The position numbers and the translations under genes are program-made. A stretch of 34,039 nucleotides of DNA from UBA2965 sp036526135. GTDB lineage: Bacteria > Pseudomonadota > Gammaproteobacteria > Pseudomonadales > Azotimanducaceae. The stretch covers positions 1 through 34,039 of the forward strand of contig DATCZA010000062.1 in assembly GCA_036526135.1 (NCBI GenBank), in the 5' to 3' direction. The notes under the pieces were generated by a model. It had not been told where the DNA came from. It did no database searches and saw only the letters and a program-made list of their open reading frames with translations. Shown in pieces: positions 23,372 to 31,404 of the stretch; position 1 is the first letter of the stretch; each line of letters starts with the position of its first letter.

Positions 23372-23782
23372 CTAGGACTCTTCGGCGTTCATGACCTCGT
23401 AGATGCGCTGCTGGAAGTACCAGCGGCCATCTACCTTGACGTAGTCGTCCTCGTAACGTCCCGTGACGTTGCGTTTCACGCCGTCCTTCTGGTGGAGAAA
23501 CTCCTGCTGGTACCAGGTGGCGTGAGCGGTGTCGCCATCCACCACGATAGGCCCGGCCGAGGCGAAGAAGCCGACGAAGGAGAACGCGCTCATGGCCTGC
23601 TGCCACATGGGAAAGAAGTTCTCTTTTCCCTTGATCGGTCCGGCCCCGGGCAGAGACCAGGTGGCGTCATCGCGCCAGTTGGCCGCCCACGCATCTCCAT
23701 CGAAACGCATGACGGCATCGTTGTACGAGTCGACTAGCTCGCGAATTGCCATGCGGTCTTCCAGTGGTCCACTGCTGATCAT
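23372..23782 (-). CDS. SnoaL-like (NTF2-fold) protein, second copy
   Basis: 136 residues from ATG 23782, with a strong AAGGGAGGG site. The fold is recognisable from DRMAIRELVDSYNDAVMRFD, WAANWRDDATWSLPGAGPIK, ATWYQQEFLHQKDGVK and GRYEDDYVKVDGRWYFQQRI. This is the common SnoaL_4/nuclear-transport-factor-2-like group; some members are dehydratases or isomerases, most are uncharacterised. It is not closely similar to the SnoaL protein at 20043. It lies 97 bp downstream of the YfcG-like GST on the same strand and converges on the PhyH gene with a 5-bp gap. Function not assigned. Confidence 0.82.
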   Translation of the reverse strand: MISSGPLEDRMAIRELVDSYNDAVMRFDGDAWAANWRDDATWSLPGAGPIKGKENFFPMWQQAMSAFSFVGFFASAGPIVVDGDTAHATWYQQEFLHQKDGVKRNVTGRYEDDYVKVDGRWYFQQRIYEVMNAEES

Positions 23783-23879
23783 TTGCTTCCCTCCCTTCTT
23801 GGTCTTGAATGCGGTCTCGAAGAATCACACTTAATCACGACGCGCTGCGCATTGCGAGCGCGTGGCGAGGTCCGGCCCG

Positions 23880-24647
23880 TCAGCCGGCGGCCGCTTTCGC
23901 CGCGGCCTCTCGTGCCACACGCACTTTTTCGTTGGTCTGGTTGAACAGGAGCTCCCGCCGGGCTTTCTCCTGTTCCTCGGTCCGCTCCTGGCGGCCGAGA
24001 TCGCGTTCCACTTTGCGGCCCTTTTCCACGGCGGGGCGTTCGCCCACCTCGTCCACCCAGCGCTTGAGGTTCGGAAAGGTCTCCCAGACGGCCTCGTCGA
24101 TGAGGCGGCCGAGCAGCATGGCCCACGGCCAGGTGATGATGTCCGCGATGGTGTACTCGCTGCCGGCGAGATACCGGTTGACGCGGAGCTGAGCGTCCAT
24201 CACGCCGGACAGACGGTCCACTTCGCCCACGAAACGACGGGTGCCGTATTCCAGCTGCTGCGGGTCCTCGGCGATGTTCTTGCCGTAGTTCTTGAAGTGA
24301 TTGGCGTTGCCCATCATCGGGCCCAGATTGGCCATCTGCCAGTGAACCCACTGCAGGGTGCGGTATCGGCCGGCCGGCTCCCGGGACAGAAACTTCCCCG
24401 ACTTGTCGGCGAGATACTCGAGTATGGCGCCGGATTCGAAGATCGACAGCGGCTCCCCGCCGCCGAGAGGCTCGTGATCGACGATGGCCGGCATGCGGTT
24501 GTTGGGGCTCACGCGCAGAAAGTCCGGCGTGAACTGGTCGCCGCCGCCGATGTCGACCGGCAGTATCCGGTAGGGCAGGCCGCACTCCTCCAGCATGATG
24601 GTGACCTTCCAGCCGTTCGGGGTAGGCCAGTAATACACGTCGATCAT
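23880..24647 (-). CDS. Glutathione-dependent disulfide-bond oxidoreductase, YfcG/YghU-like GST
   Basis: 255 residues from ATG 24647. The N-terminal thioredoxin fold has TPNGWKVTIMLEE (9-21), in which Thr9 and Asn11 replace the usual catalytic Ser/Tyr as in YfcG, the cis-Pro loop NNRMPAIVD (Pro53), and the glutathione-binding FESGAILEYLA (Glu71-Ser72). The helical domain includes RYLAGSEYTIADIITWPWAM. From about residue 212 a charged, Ala-rich helical tail (RTEEQEKARRELLF onward) extends beyond YfcG length and may pack against the active site or mediate contacts. YfcG has disulfide reductase activity using two bound glutathiones. Likely role here is handling oxidised or electrophilic intermediates. 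Confidence 0.88.
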   Translation of the reverse strand: MIDVYYWPTPNGWKVTIMLEECGLPYRILPVDIGGGDQFTPDFLRVSPNNRMPAIVDHEPLGGGEPLSIFESGAILEYLADKSGKFLSREPAGRYRTLQWVHWQMANLGPMMGNANHFKNYGKNIAEDPQQLEYGTRRFVGEVDRLSGVMDAQLRVNRYLAGSEYTIADIITWPWAMLLGRLIDEAVWETFPNLKRWVDEVGERPAVEKGRKVERDLGRQERTEEQEKARRELLFNQTNEKVRVAREAAAKAAAG

Positions 24648-24686
24648 CGCTTCGCTCCTCTCAGCGCCAGTCGCGTCCGCGCGTAC

Positions 24687-24715
24687 ACTATGGGAGATTC
24701 AATTTCTCGATTCAA
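24687..24715 (-). promoter_or_regulatory. Candidate promoter for the YfcG-like GST gene
   Basis: On the minus strand TTGAAT (24715-24710) and CATAGT (24692-24687) are spaced by 17 bp, in an AT-richer patch 40 bp upstream of the GST start. ATTCAA occurs twice (24697-24702 and 24710-24715), so a binding protein may also recognise the region. Confidence 0.45.
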
Positions 24716-24790
24716 ACGTCGGCGCGCTTCCAATCCCGACGGCGCTCTGGTATCTGCGCTGTGTCATCCAGCCGTTATCGCGAAGGTGCC

Positions 24791-26017
24791 GTGTGGAGTC
24801 GTCAAACGATGCTGAACGTTGAGACCCTGAGGGTCACCCTGGTGGCGGCGATGGTGCTGCTCGCCGCTCAACCCGCTCACGCCGACGGGACTTACGGCGC
24901 TGATTTCAGGGCGCACCTGCTTCCCGAAGCGGGAACGGCGCATGCCTCGATCACCATTACTCAGGAGGCGGGCGAGCTCAAGCGCCTGGACCTGGCGGCC
25001 CCGGCGGCGACCTATTCGGCCTTTTCAGGTCCCGGGAGCATCCGGCGCGAGGAAGATCGTCTGGTCTGGACCGTTCCTGAGGACGGCGGCACCCTGAGCT
25101 ACGACGTGTTGATCGACCATCGCCGCAACGGGGCCTACGATGCGCGGATGACGCCGGATTGGGCCATCGCGCGGCTGGATGATCTCTTTCCGCGCGCCCG
25201 GACGCGCAGCGAGTCGGGGGCGCAATCCCGGTCGAGCGTCGTTCTTGCCGGACCGGCGGGCTGGCGGTTCGAGACCCGCTACGGGCCGAGCCACGAGCAG
25301 GTGGCCGTGGTGGACGAGGGGCGCCGGTTCGACCGGCCCACCGGCTGGCTGGTGGCCGGCAGGCTCGGCATCCGCAGGGATACCATCGCCGGCCGGACGG
25401 TTTCAGTGGCGGCGCCGGTGGGGCAGGGCTTTCGCCGGGTGGACGTGCTCGCCTTCCTGCGCTGGACGCTGCCCGATCTCGTCGCCGTGTTTCCCGGAAT
25501 GCCCGACCGGCTGCTCGTCGTAGGTGCCCCGGAGGGCATGTGGCGAGGGGGCCTTTCCGGCCCGGAATCGCTGTACCTCCACGTCGGGCGCCCGCTCATC
25601 AGCGAGAACGGCACCAGCACGCTGCTTCATGAGCTCGTGCACATCGCCACGACGGCGCCGAAATCGGCTGGCGACGACTGGATCATGGAAGGGCTTGCCG
25701 AGTACTACAGCCTGGAGACCCTTCGGCGCAGCGGGGGTATCAGCGAGGAGCGCTTCGCGTCGGCCCTGGGGTCACTGGCGGCCTGGGCGCAACGTGACGG
25801 CGGGCGCCTGGCGGACCCATCCACGGGTGCGCACACGGCCCGCGCGGCATTGACGTTTCATGAGCTCGCTGCGGAGCTCGAGGATGCGGGCAGCAGCCTC
25901 GACGCCGTTGTGGGAGAGCTGGTCGCAGGCGGCAGCCTGGATCGCGGCAGCCTGCTGGCGTTGCTGGAGCCGAAGCTCACCGAGCCATCAGGAATTCTTG
26001 CCGAACTCCCCCGTTGA
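24791..26017 (+). CDS. Secreted HExxH zinc metallopeptidase-like protein (gluzincin type)
   Basis: 408 residues from GTG 24791, which has GAAGG four bases upstream; ATG 24809 is an alternative and GTG 24761 is also open. A signal peptide is visible: a short charged start, hydrophobic TLVAAMVLLAA and an AHA-D cleavage site. The middle is beta-rich, like the N-terminal domains of M1/M61 peptidases. The zinc motif is HELVH (His280, Glu281, His284), followed after 15 residues by Glu300 in MEGLAEYYS, the pattern of gluzincins with third ligand in E-G. The spacing is shorter than the 18 residues typical of M1. It is predicted to act in the periplasm. No clear link to the catabolic neighbours; it may be a housekeeping or envelope gene. 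Confidence 0.78.
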   Translation: MWSRQTMLNVETLRVTLVAAMVLLAAQPAHADGTYGADFRAHLLPEAGTAHASITITQEAGELKRLDLAAPAATYSAFSGPGSIRREEDRLVWTVPEDGGTLSYDVLIDHRRNGAYDARMTPDWAIARLDDLFPRARTRSESGAQSRSSVVLAGPAGWRFETRYGPSHEQVAVVDEGRRFDRPTGWLVAGRLGIRRDTIAGRTVSVAAPVGQGFRRVDVLAFLRWTLPDLVAVFPGMPDRLLVVGAPEGMWRGGLSGPESLYLHVGRPLISENGTSTLLHELVHIATTAPKSAGDDWIMEGLAEYYSLETLRRSGGISEERFASALGSLAAWAQRDGGRLADPSTGAHTARAALTFHELAAELEDAGSSLDAVVGELVAGGSLDRGSLLALLEPKLTEPSGILAELPR

Positions 26018-26032
26018 GGCGGGCGCCCGCCT
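26017..26032 (+). terminator. Perfect palindrome at the end of the peptidase gene
   Basis: AGGCGGGCGCCCGCCT is a 16-bp exact palindrome beginning at the last base of the peptidase stop codon. It can fold as a six-pair GC stem with a four-base loop and is followed by GCCTGTTT, with only three T residues, so it is a plausible but imperfect terminator. It also sits between convergent genes. Confidence 0.4.
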
Positions 26033-26044
26033 GCCTGTTTCAGC

Positions 26045-27592
26045 TCAGACGATGCGGCTTTTTTTGTCGCCCCAGTACCGGTCGCGCAGGTGACGCTTAT
26101 AAAGCTTGCCCGTAGGCAGGCGGGGCAGCTGTTCCTCGAAGTCGACGGAGCGGGGGCACTTCTGGCGGGCGAGGTGCTCGTGGCAGAAGGCGATGAGCTC
26201 CGCTTCCAGCGCTTCCCCCGGTTCCACGTCCGGCATGACCTGGACCACGGCTTTCACCTCTTCGCCGAGATCCACGTTGGGCACGCCGAACACCGCGGCG
26301 TCGGCAACCTTCGGATGGGTGATCAGCAGGTTCTCGCATTCCTGGGGATAGACGTTCACCCCGCCGGAGATGATCATGAACGTCGCCCGGTCGGTGAGGT
26401 ACAGGTAGCCGTCGTCATCCACGTAGCCGACGTCGCCCACGGTGGTCATGCTGCCGTCTGCCGAGGTGGCCTGCGCCGTCTTCTCGGGATCGTTGAAGTA
26501 CTCGAAGGCCGACGCGGTCTTGAACCAGACCTCGCCTGGCTCGCCTTTCGGGGAAGGGTTGCCATCCTCGTCGAGGATGTGCAGCTCTCCCAGCAGCACC
26601 CGGCCCACGGTGCCCTTGTGCGCAAGCCACTCCTCGGTGGTGCAGCCCGTGAAGCCCAGGCCTTCCGTTGCGCCGTAGTACTCGTAGATGATGGGGCCCC
26701 ACCAGTCGATCATCGCTTCCTTGACCTGCACCGGGCATGGCGCTGCCGCGTGGATGGCGATCTCCAGGGACGAGACATCGGCCCGGGCGCGGATCTCCTC
26801 GGGCAGCTTCAGCATGCGGCTGAACATCGTCGGCACGAGCTGGCTGTGGGTTATGCGGTAACGTTCGACCAGTTCCAGGAACTGCTCGGGGTCGAAGCGC
26901 TCCATGATCACGGCGGTGCCGCCCCGCCGGATGGTTAGGTTGACCGAGCCCTGGGGGGCCGAGTGGTAGAGGGGTGCGGGCGAGAGGTAGATCATGCCTT
27001 CGCGAAAGCGCCAGATGCCGTTGATGAACTGGAAGAGCGGCAGATCCTGCTCCGGCGGTGCTTCCGGCAGGGGCCGGATGATGCCCTTGGGACGCCCGGT
27101 GGTGCCGGAGGAGTAGAGCATGGCCGTGCCGAGGCTCTCGTCGGGAATCGGCGTCGAAGGAAATCTTTCGATTGCGCTTTCGTAGTTGACCACCCTGGCG
27201 TCGTCGTCGCCGTCGACGACCAGGCACAGCGCTACCCGGGGGCAGTCCGCGAGAGCCGCCTTCGCCACCTCCGCCTTCTCCCTGGAAGTGATGAGAACGC
27301 GGGATTCGCTGTTGTTGACGATGTAGGCCACTTCTTCCGGCGTGAGGTACGAGTTGATGCACGTGTAGTAGAGGCCCGATCGCTCGCCGGCGCCGCAGGC
27401 TTCCACGTAGCGGCTGTTGTTCTCCATGAAGATGGCGTAGTGGTCGAGCCTTTTGAGGCCTTGGTCGCGCAGGAGATGGGCCAGCTGGTTGGTACGTGCT
27501 TCGAGCTCCTTGTACGTGATGACCTCTCCGGTCGAGGCCATGATGATGGCGGGCCTTTCGGCGTGCTCCGTGACGTGCTTGCCCGGGTACAT
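26045..27592 (-). CDS. Acyl-CoA synthetase (AMP-binding, FadD-like)
   Basis: 515 residues from ATG 27592, with GAGGGAGG upstream. All adenylation motifs are present: the P-loop YSSGTTGRPKG (160-170), YEYYGATEG (303-311), VGDVGYVDDDGYLYLTDR with Asp387, and the C-terminal PTGKLYKRHLR with catalytic Lys496. The enzyme activates a carboxylic acid to the AMP ester and then the CoA thioester. The layout resembles bile-acid or steroid-type and medium-chain FadD proteins, but chain or ring preference cannot be read directly. It is 19 bp downstream of the SDR gene on the same strand, so alcohol or ketone oxidation and CoA activation are probably expressed together. Consistent with feeding the acyl-CoA carboxylase and thiolase-fold enzymes. 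Confidence 0.92.
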   Translation of the reverse strand: MYPGKHVTEHAERPAIIMASTGEVITYKELEARTNQLAHLLRDQGLKRLDHYAIFMENNSRYVEACGAGERSGLYYTCINSYLTPEEVAYIVNNSESRVLITSREKAEVAKAALADCPRVALCLVVDGDDDARVVNYESAIERFPSTPIPDESLGTAMLYSSGTTGRPKGIIRPLPEAPPEQDLPLFQFINGIWRFREGMIYLSPAPLYHSAPQGSVNLTIRRGGTAVIMERFDPEQFLELVERYRITHSQLVPTMFSRMLKLPEEIRARADVSSLEIAIHAAAPCPVQVKEAMIDWWGPIIYEYYGATEGLGFTGCTTEEWLAHKGTVGRVLLGELHILDEDGNPSPKGEPGEVWFKTASAFEYFNDPEKTAQATSADGSMTTVGDVGYVDDDGYLYLTDRATFMIISGGVNVYPQECENLLITHPKVADAAVFGVPNVDLGEEVKAVVQVMPDVEPGEALEAELIAFCHEHLARQKCPRSVDFEEQLPRLPTGKLYKRHLRDRYWGDKKSRIV

Positions 27593-27611
27593 GACGAACC
27601 TCCCTCGACGG

Positions 27612-28385
27612 CTAGCGCGGGCGGGCGCCGCCGCCCACGCGAATGATCTCGCCGCTCACCCAGCTGGCCGCGTCCGAGGCCAGGTAGACGCAGGCAGCGC
27701 CGATGTCCTGGGGGGTACCCAGACGCCCCAGCGGAATGTTCCACTCCTCCAGCACCTTGTCGAGCTCGTCCTCGGTCCTGCCGATGGCCTTGAGCATGAC
27801 CTCGGTGGGGATGGCCCCCGGCGCTACCGCGTTGACCCGGATGCGGGGCGCGAACTCGGCGGCCAGCGTCCAGGTGAGCGAGTTGGTGCCGGCCTTGGAT
27901 GCCCCGTAGTGCGCGCTGCCGGGCACCGGGCCGGTTCCGGCCCCCGAGGTAATGTTGATGATCGACCCATGCTCCATGTGCCGCGCTGCCGTGACGCAAC
28001 CCACGTAGATCGAGGTGAGGTTTAAAGCGATGGTCCGGTCCCACTCCTCCCGCGGAAGCTCGCTGAGCGGCATCCGCATGGGCGAGCCCCCGGCGTTGTT
28101 GACCCAGTCGGTGAGCCGGCCGAACTCCTCCACGGCAGCGCGGGCCAGCGCGTCGACGGCATCGTCGTCGGTGACGTCGGTGGTGACGGCGATGGCGCTG
28201 CCGCCGTCGTCACGAATCTCCTTCGCGATGCGCTCGATGTTCTCGGTCCGGCGCGCGGCGAGGATCACGGCAGCGCCGGATTCGTGGAAGGCCCGGGCGA
28301 TGCCGGCACCAATGCCGGTGCCGCCCCCGGTGACGACGGCCACGTGCCCGCTCATGTCGAACAGGTCCTGAACGGTTCTGCTCAT
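27612..28385 (-). CDS. Short-chain dehydrogenase/reductase (classical SDR), upstream of FadD
   Basis: 257 residues from ATG 28385, chosen because GGAGGAGAG lies 7-8 bp upstream; longer frames would place that site inside the gene. The NAD(P)-binding motif is TGGGTGIG (19-26), the structural NNAG motif is at 96-99, and the catalytic residues are Asn122, Ser147, Tyr160 and Lys164 (SAHYGASKAG). The basic RR after the second strand (AARRTEN) favours NADP(H). The C-terminal segment has VNAVAPGAIPTEVM. It oxidises a secondary alcohol or reduces a ketone; the partner FadD-like gene follows directly. Confidence 0.9.
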   Translation of the reverse strand: MSRTVQDLFDMSGHVAVVTGGGTGIGAGIARAFHESGAAVILAARRTENIERIAKEIRDDGGSAIAVTTDVTDDDAVDALARAAVEEFGRLTDWVNNAGGSPMRMPLSELPREEWDRTIALNLTSIYVGCVTAARHMEHGSIINITSGAGTGPVPGSAHYGASKAGTNSLTWTLAAEFAPRIRVNAVAPGAIPTEVMLKAIGRTEDELDKVLEEWNIPLGRLGTPQDIGAACVYLASDAASWVSGEIIRVGGGARPR

Positions 28386-28416
28386 GCCCACGCTCTCCTC
28401 CCCCTTGGTGCCTGGG

Positions 28417-28425
28417 ATTATCACA
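28417..28425 (-). promoter_or_regulatory. Extended -10 promoter element for the SDR-FadD unit
   Basis: On the minus strand TGTGATAAT matches the extended -10 pattern TGnTATAAT closely (GATAAT hexamer with the upstream TG). It sits about 32 bp ahead of the SDR start. No convincing -35 box is present, which extended -10 promoters tolerate. Confidence 0.5.
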
Positions 28426-28447
28426 CACCGGCCGCTTCAGGCGATCG

Positions 28448-28476
28448 TTGAGTGCCCGTGCCGGTCTTGCTAACGT
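28448..28476 (+). promoter_or_regulatory. Candidate promoter for the cupin gene
   Basis: TTGAGT (28448-28453) and TAACGT (28471-28476) are spaced by exactly 17 bp, 27 bp ahead of the cupin start. It is back to back with the leftward SDR promoter element. Confidence 0.45.
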
Positions 28477-28503
28477 TCGGGAATTCTTGAGCTGGAGCGA
28501 TCA

Positions 28504-28953
28504 GTGAGCGAGAACAACGCCGTTGAGGAAACCAAGGCCGTGCTGGGACGCCGGGGCCACGTCACCACGTCCTGGGACGAGCTGGAAACGCTGCAGCTTT
28601 CCACGGGGATCGAAACCACGATGTTCAGGATCGGGATGCCTGACGATCCGTCCGCCCCGACGGTATTCAAGGTCTACTACCCGCCGGGCTGCAAGGTCGA
28701 GGCGCACACCCACGAGTGTGACTATTCCGAGATCGTGCTGGAGGGATCTCAGAAGGTGGGCAACGAGTGGCTGCACCCGGGGGACATCCGGGTAGGCATG
28801 GCAAACCGGGGCTACGGCCCGCTGGTGGCCGGGGACGAGGGCGCCACGGTGCTGGTGATATTTGCCGACGGGCAGTGGCCGGCGGTCACCATCGGCCGCA
28901 ACGACGGCAGCTCCCTGGGAGTCGACGAGCTCCTGAAAACCTACGGCCGCTGA
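28504..28953 (+). CDS. Single-domain cupin protein
   Basis: 149 residues from GTG 28504 with GGAG at suitable spacing. The cupin metal motif reads AHTHECDYSEIVLEG, with His68, His70 and Glu76 as candidate ligands, and the second half contains NEWLHPGDIRVG with His91 at motif 2. The core is flanked by a roughly 35-residue N-terminal segment and a C-terminal segment ending in LLKTYGR. Cupins of this size act as dioxygenases, isomerases, or small-molecule-binding regulators. It stands alone rightward between two leftward SDR genes, converging on the second with a 4-bp gap. The fold is clear, the reaction is not. Confidence 0.8.
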   Translation: MSENNAVEETKAVLGRRGHVTTSWDELETLQLSTGIETTMFRIGMPDDPSAPTVFKVYYPPGCKVEAHTHECDYSEIVLEGSQKVGNEWLHPGDIRVGMANRGYGPLVAGDEGATVLVIFADGQWPAVTIGRNDGSSLGVDELLKTYGR

Positions 28954-28957
28954 GCCC

Positions 28958-29818
28958 TCAGACCTTGACCATGCCGCCGTCCACCATCAGGGACTGGCCG
29001 GTGATGTTCATCGCGTCGTCCGATGCCAGGAAGACGGCGGCGTTGCCGATGTCCTCGACCGTCTGCTCCCGGCGCAGCGGCGTTCGGTCGAAGATCTCCG
29101 GATAGTCGCCGCGGGCGATGCCCTCGAACCATTCCCGCGGATCCTGGCCGGCGAACTCGGGCAGCGCCGTGACGGCCCGCTCCGCGTTGGCCCGCCAGGC
29201 GTCCGTCCAGACGATGCCGGGACAGATGGCGTTGACGTTGATGTTGTGTGGACCGACGAGCTCGGCCAGGGTCTGGGTGTAGTTGATGAGCCCGGCCTTC
29301 ATGGCGCCGTAGGAGTTGTGCACGAAGTGGGTCAGCATCGGCGCCGACAGCGAGGTGCGCCCGGCGATGGACGAGATGTGAATGATCCTGCCGCTCTTCC
29401 GGGCGATGAGGTGAGGTAGAACCGCCTCGGTCATCAGCACCACGGGCCGAAGATTCTGCTGATAGAGGGCGTCCCACAGCGCGGCCACCGGGCCCAGGGG
29501 GCCGGGCTCGGGCTCGATGGCCGACTTGGGCCCGGCGCCCACGTTGTTGACCAGCACGTCGATTTGACCGTAGGTCTCCAGGGCCCGCTCGGTGAGCTCG
29601 AGCATCTTTTCCGGATCGGTGATGTCCCCCGGGACCTGCAACGCCTTGCGGCCGGTGGCCTCCACGGCCTCGGCCGTTGATCGCGTGGTGTCCTCACCGT
29701 ATGAGTTCACCACCAGATCGGCGCCGGCCTCGGCCAGGCGCAGGGCGATGCCTCGCCCGATTCCCCTGCCGGCGGCGGTGACGATGGCAACTTTGCCTTC
29801 CAGCCTGCCACCGCTCAT
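28958..29818 (-). CDS. Short-chain dehydrogenase/reductase, second copy
   Basis: 286 residues from ATG 29818. Features are the TAAGRGIG cofactor motif (14-21), NNVG (91-94, usually NNAG), Asn122, a serine at 149-150, and Tyr170-Lys174 (SYGAMKAG). The C-terminus carries ITGQSLMVDGGMVKV, the standard SDR ending. An insertion (about 97-114, rich in Pro and Glu) and another near 200-230 make it longer than the first SDR, which points to a larger or differently shaped substrate. No operon partner lies on the same strand directly beyond it: a 189-bp divergent region separates it from the ABM gene. Substrate unknown. Confidence 0.9.
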   Translation of the reverse strand: MSGGRLEGKVAIVTAAGRGIGRGIALRLAEAGADLVVNSYGEDTTRSTAEAVEATGRKALQVPGDITDPEKMLELTERALETYGQIDVLVNNVGAGPKSAIEPEPGPLGPVAALWDALYQQNLRPVVLMTEAVLPHLIARKSGRIIHISSIAGRTSLSAPMLTHFVHNSYGAMKAGLINYTQTLAELVGPHNINVNAICPGIVWTDAWRANAERAVTALPEFAGQDPREWFEGIARGDYPEIFDRTPLRREQTVEDIGNAAVFLASDDAMNITGQSLMVDGGMVKV

Positions 29819-30007
29819 CGCGCGGTCCCCCCGTCCCGTCCCGGCGTCTGGCGGCTCGACTCTATGATTGCCCGCTGTCTGCGTTGACCGTTCAGCTCCT
29901 CTCCCATCAGCCTTTGCTCCCTGGTGGCGGTTCCCTCGCATGCCGAGGTGATTGAGATAGACTTTGCATGGCAATTTCGGGATCAGTCAACTGCGGGAGA
30001 ACGATCG
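29819..30007. promoter_or_regulatory. Divergent intergenic region, SDR and ABM genes
   Basis: The 189-bp region is the longest gap in the window and must carry both starts' promoters. AT-richer stretches occur at about 29861-29872 (leftward side) and 29950-29980 (rightward side, including TAGACTTTGC). No pair of boxes is convincing, and no regulator-type palindrome was seen. Confidence 0.3.
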
Positions 30008-30364
30008 ATGACGGTGATCATTGCGGGGATCATGGAGCTCGAGGATCCGAGCCAGGTGAAGGAGATGCTGCTGGCCGCGCGCCCGCACATTGAAGGCGCG
30101 CTGCAGGAGGAGGGCTGCATCGAGTACGCGTGGACCGAGGACCATCTGAACCCCGGGCGCGTGCACGTCTACGAGGAGTGGACGTCCTCTGAGACGCTGG
30201 AGGCCCATCTGCAGAGTCACTGGTATCGTGATATGGGGGCTCATCTGCGCCAGTATCCGCGCAAGCCGCCCACCCGGGTCATCAAGAAGTACCGCGTCGA
30301 CCTGGAAGAGCCCGTCTACGATTCCGAAGGCGTCGCGCGCGGGCACTTCTTCACCGAAAGCTAG
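30008..30364 (+). CDS. ABM-domain (antibiotic biosynthesis monooxygenase-like) protein
   Basis: 118 residues from ATG 30008, with GGGAGAA about 7 bp upstream; an in-frame GTG/ATG further up lacks such a site. The dimeric alpha+beta barrel pattern is MTVIIAGIMELED, then QVKEMLLAARPHIEGALQEE, GCIEYAWTEDHLNPGRVHVY and EEWTSSETLEAHLQSHWYRD. ABM proteins oxidise quinol-type compounds without cofactor, or act as small accessory proteins such as YgiN-like quinol oxidases. A C-terminal tail of about 30 residues (VDLEEPVYDSEG) is extra to the barrel. A hairpin followed by five T residues lies 40 bp downstream, so it is probably a single-gene unit. Confidence 0.83.
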   Translation: MTVIIAGIMELEDPSQVKEMLLAARPHIEGALQEEGCIEYAWTEDHLNPGRVHVYEEWTSSETLEAHLQSHWYRDMGAHLRQYPRKPPTRVIKKYRVDLEEPVYDSEGVARGHFFTES

Positions 30365-30400
30365 GATCGGGAATTGATCTGGTTCCAGACCTGATCGGGA

Positions 30401-30418
30401 GGGCGTGCGCCCGTTTTT
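30401..30418 (+). terminator. Rho-independent terminator after the ABM gene
   Basis: GGGC, loop GTGC and GCCC form a short GC stem followed by GTTTTT, a T-run of five at 30414-30418. It is 36 bp past the ABM stop and just before the convergent PhyH gene. Confidence 0.6.
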
Positions 30419-30449
30419 CCCAGCGCACCGCCGTCACTGGCGGCCGACG

Positions 30450-31331
30450 CTACATGTTGATGACCGCTTCCAGCAGCTCCGCGTCGCCCAGGGCCTCGTG
30501 GCTGTCGCGCCGCCCCACGGCCCACTGCGGGCCAACGGCCTCGGGCCCTTCACCGGGAGGCAGCGGCGGGGTGTAGTACCCCAGGGCGTAGCTGCCGAGC
30601 TGGTAGCCCAGCAGGTTCTGCATCTCCTCGGGCAGTTCCCGGGCGATCTCGGGTGGGCAGGAGAGATACTGATTCTCCTCCTGTCGCAGCCACCCCAGGG
30701 AGTAGGTCAGGTTCATGCCGATGCGATCCCCGTCGGAGCGGTTCTCGCCGCCGCCGTGGAAGACCGATCCCGTGTAGAGCAGGGCCGATCCGGCGCTCAT
30801 GACGGCCTGACAGATCTCATCGGGTTTCGCCACCCGATCGTCCGGCCAGTCGATGCTGCCCGGCACCACCTGGGTTGCGCCGTTGGCTTGGGTGAAATCG
30901 GACAGCGCCCAGATGGTGTTGAACTGGGGCTCCACGTCCTTGAGGTACTTGCCCCAGGCCCAGCGGTCACGGTGAATCTGCTGGGCCGGCTGCCCGGGCA
31001 TGAGGCGGATGATCTGCCCCAGGTGAAGCTGGAACCGCAGGCAGTAAGGTGCCAGGAAGGCCTTGGTGGCGTCCAGCACGGTCTGGTTCATGATCAGATC
31101 CCGGCATTTCGGGGATCGGGCGACCAGCGCGCCAGTGCGCGTAGTCTTGAAGCCGGCAAACTCGTCCGCTCCGACCGGGGTCGTGTCCATGTACGGCCGC
31201 ACCTCGTCGACCACCGCGCCGACCTCGTCGCCCGTGAGCATGTCCTTGACGATCACCGCGCCGTCGGCGTGAATGACCTCCATGATCTCCTCGGTGGTCG
31301 CCGTGGGGGGCAGGGTGGTGAGTTGAACCAT
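30450..31331 (-). CDS. Phytanoyl-CoA dioxygenase (PhyH) family enzyme, second copy
   Basis: 293 residues from ATG 31331, behind AGAGAGG. The iron ligands are His120 and Asp122 (QQIHRDRWAW) and His192 (GSVFHGGGENRSDGDRIG), with Arg203 as the 2-oxoglutarate contact. GATQVVPGSIDWP is the PhyH signature. The protein is compact, lacking the long N-terminal extension of the first PhyH, and the residues after the distal His (NLTYSLGWLRQEENQYL) resemble bacterial PhyH enzymes found beside oxidative catabolic genes. It probably hydroxylates an aliphatic or alicyclic substrate using Fe(II), 2-oxoglutarate and O2. It lies 73 bp downstream of the AsmA-like gene on the same strand. Confidence 0.88.
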   Translation of the reverse strand: MVQLTTLPPTATTEEIMEVIHADGAVIVKDMLTGDEVGAVVDEVRPYMDTTPVGADEFAGFKTTRTGALVARSPKCRDLIMNQTVLDATKAFLAPYCLRFQLHLGQIIRLMPGQPAQQIHRDRWAWGKYLKDVEPQFNTIWALSDFTQANGATQVVPGSIDWPDDRVAKPDEICQAVMSAGSALLYTGSVFHGGGENRSDGDRIGMNLTYSLGWLRQEENQYLSCPPEIARELPEEMQNLLGYQLGSYALGYYTPPLPPGEGPEAVGPQWAVGRRDSHEALGDAELLEAVINM

Positions 31332-31404
31332 GACGTCGCGCCTCTCTCTGCTTCAGCGGGATGATTGAATCCCAAGACCGTCCGGCCGGCAAGCCGTGCC
31401 GGGC

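Noticed and set aside
31386..31402. CCGGCA-AGCCG-TGCCGG hairpin between the AsmA-like and PhyH genes
   Set aside because: A six-pair stem is possible but no T-run follows on the minus strand, so a terminator call is not supported.
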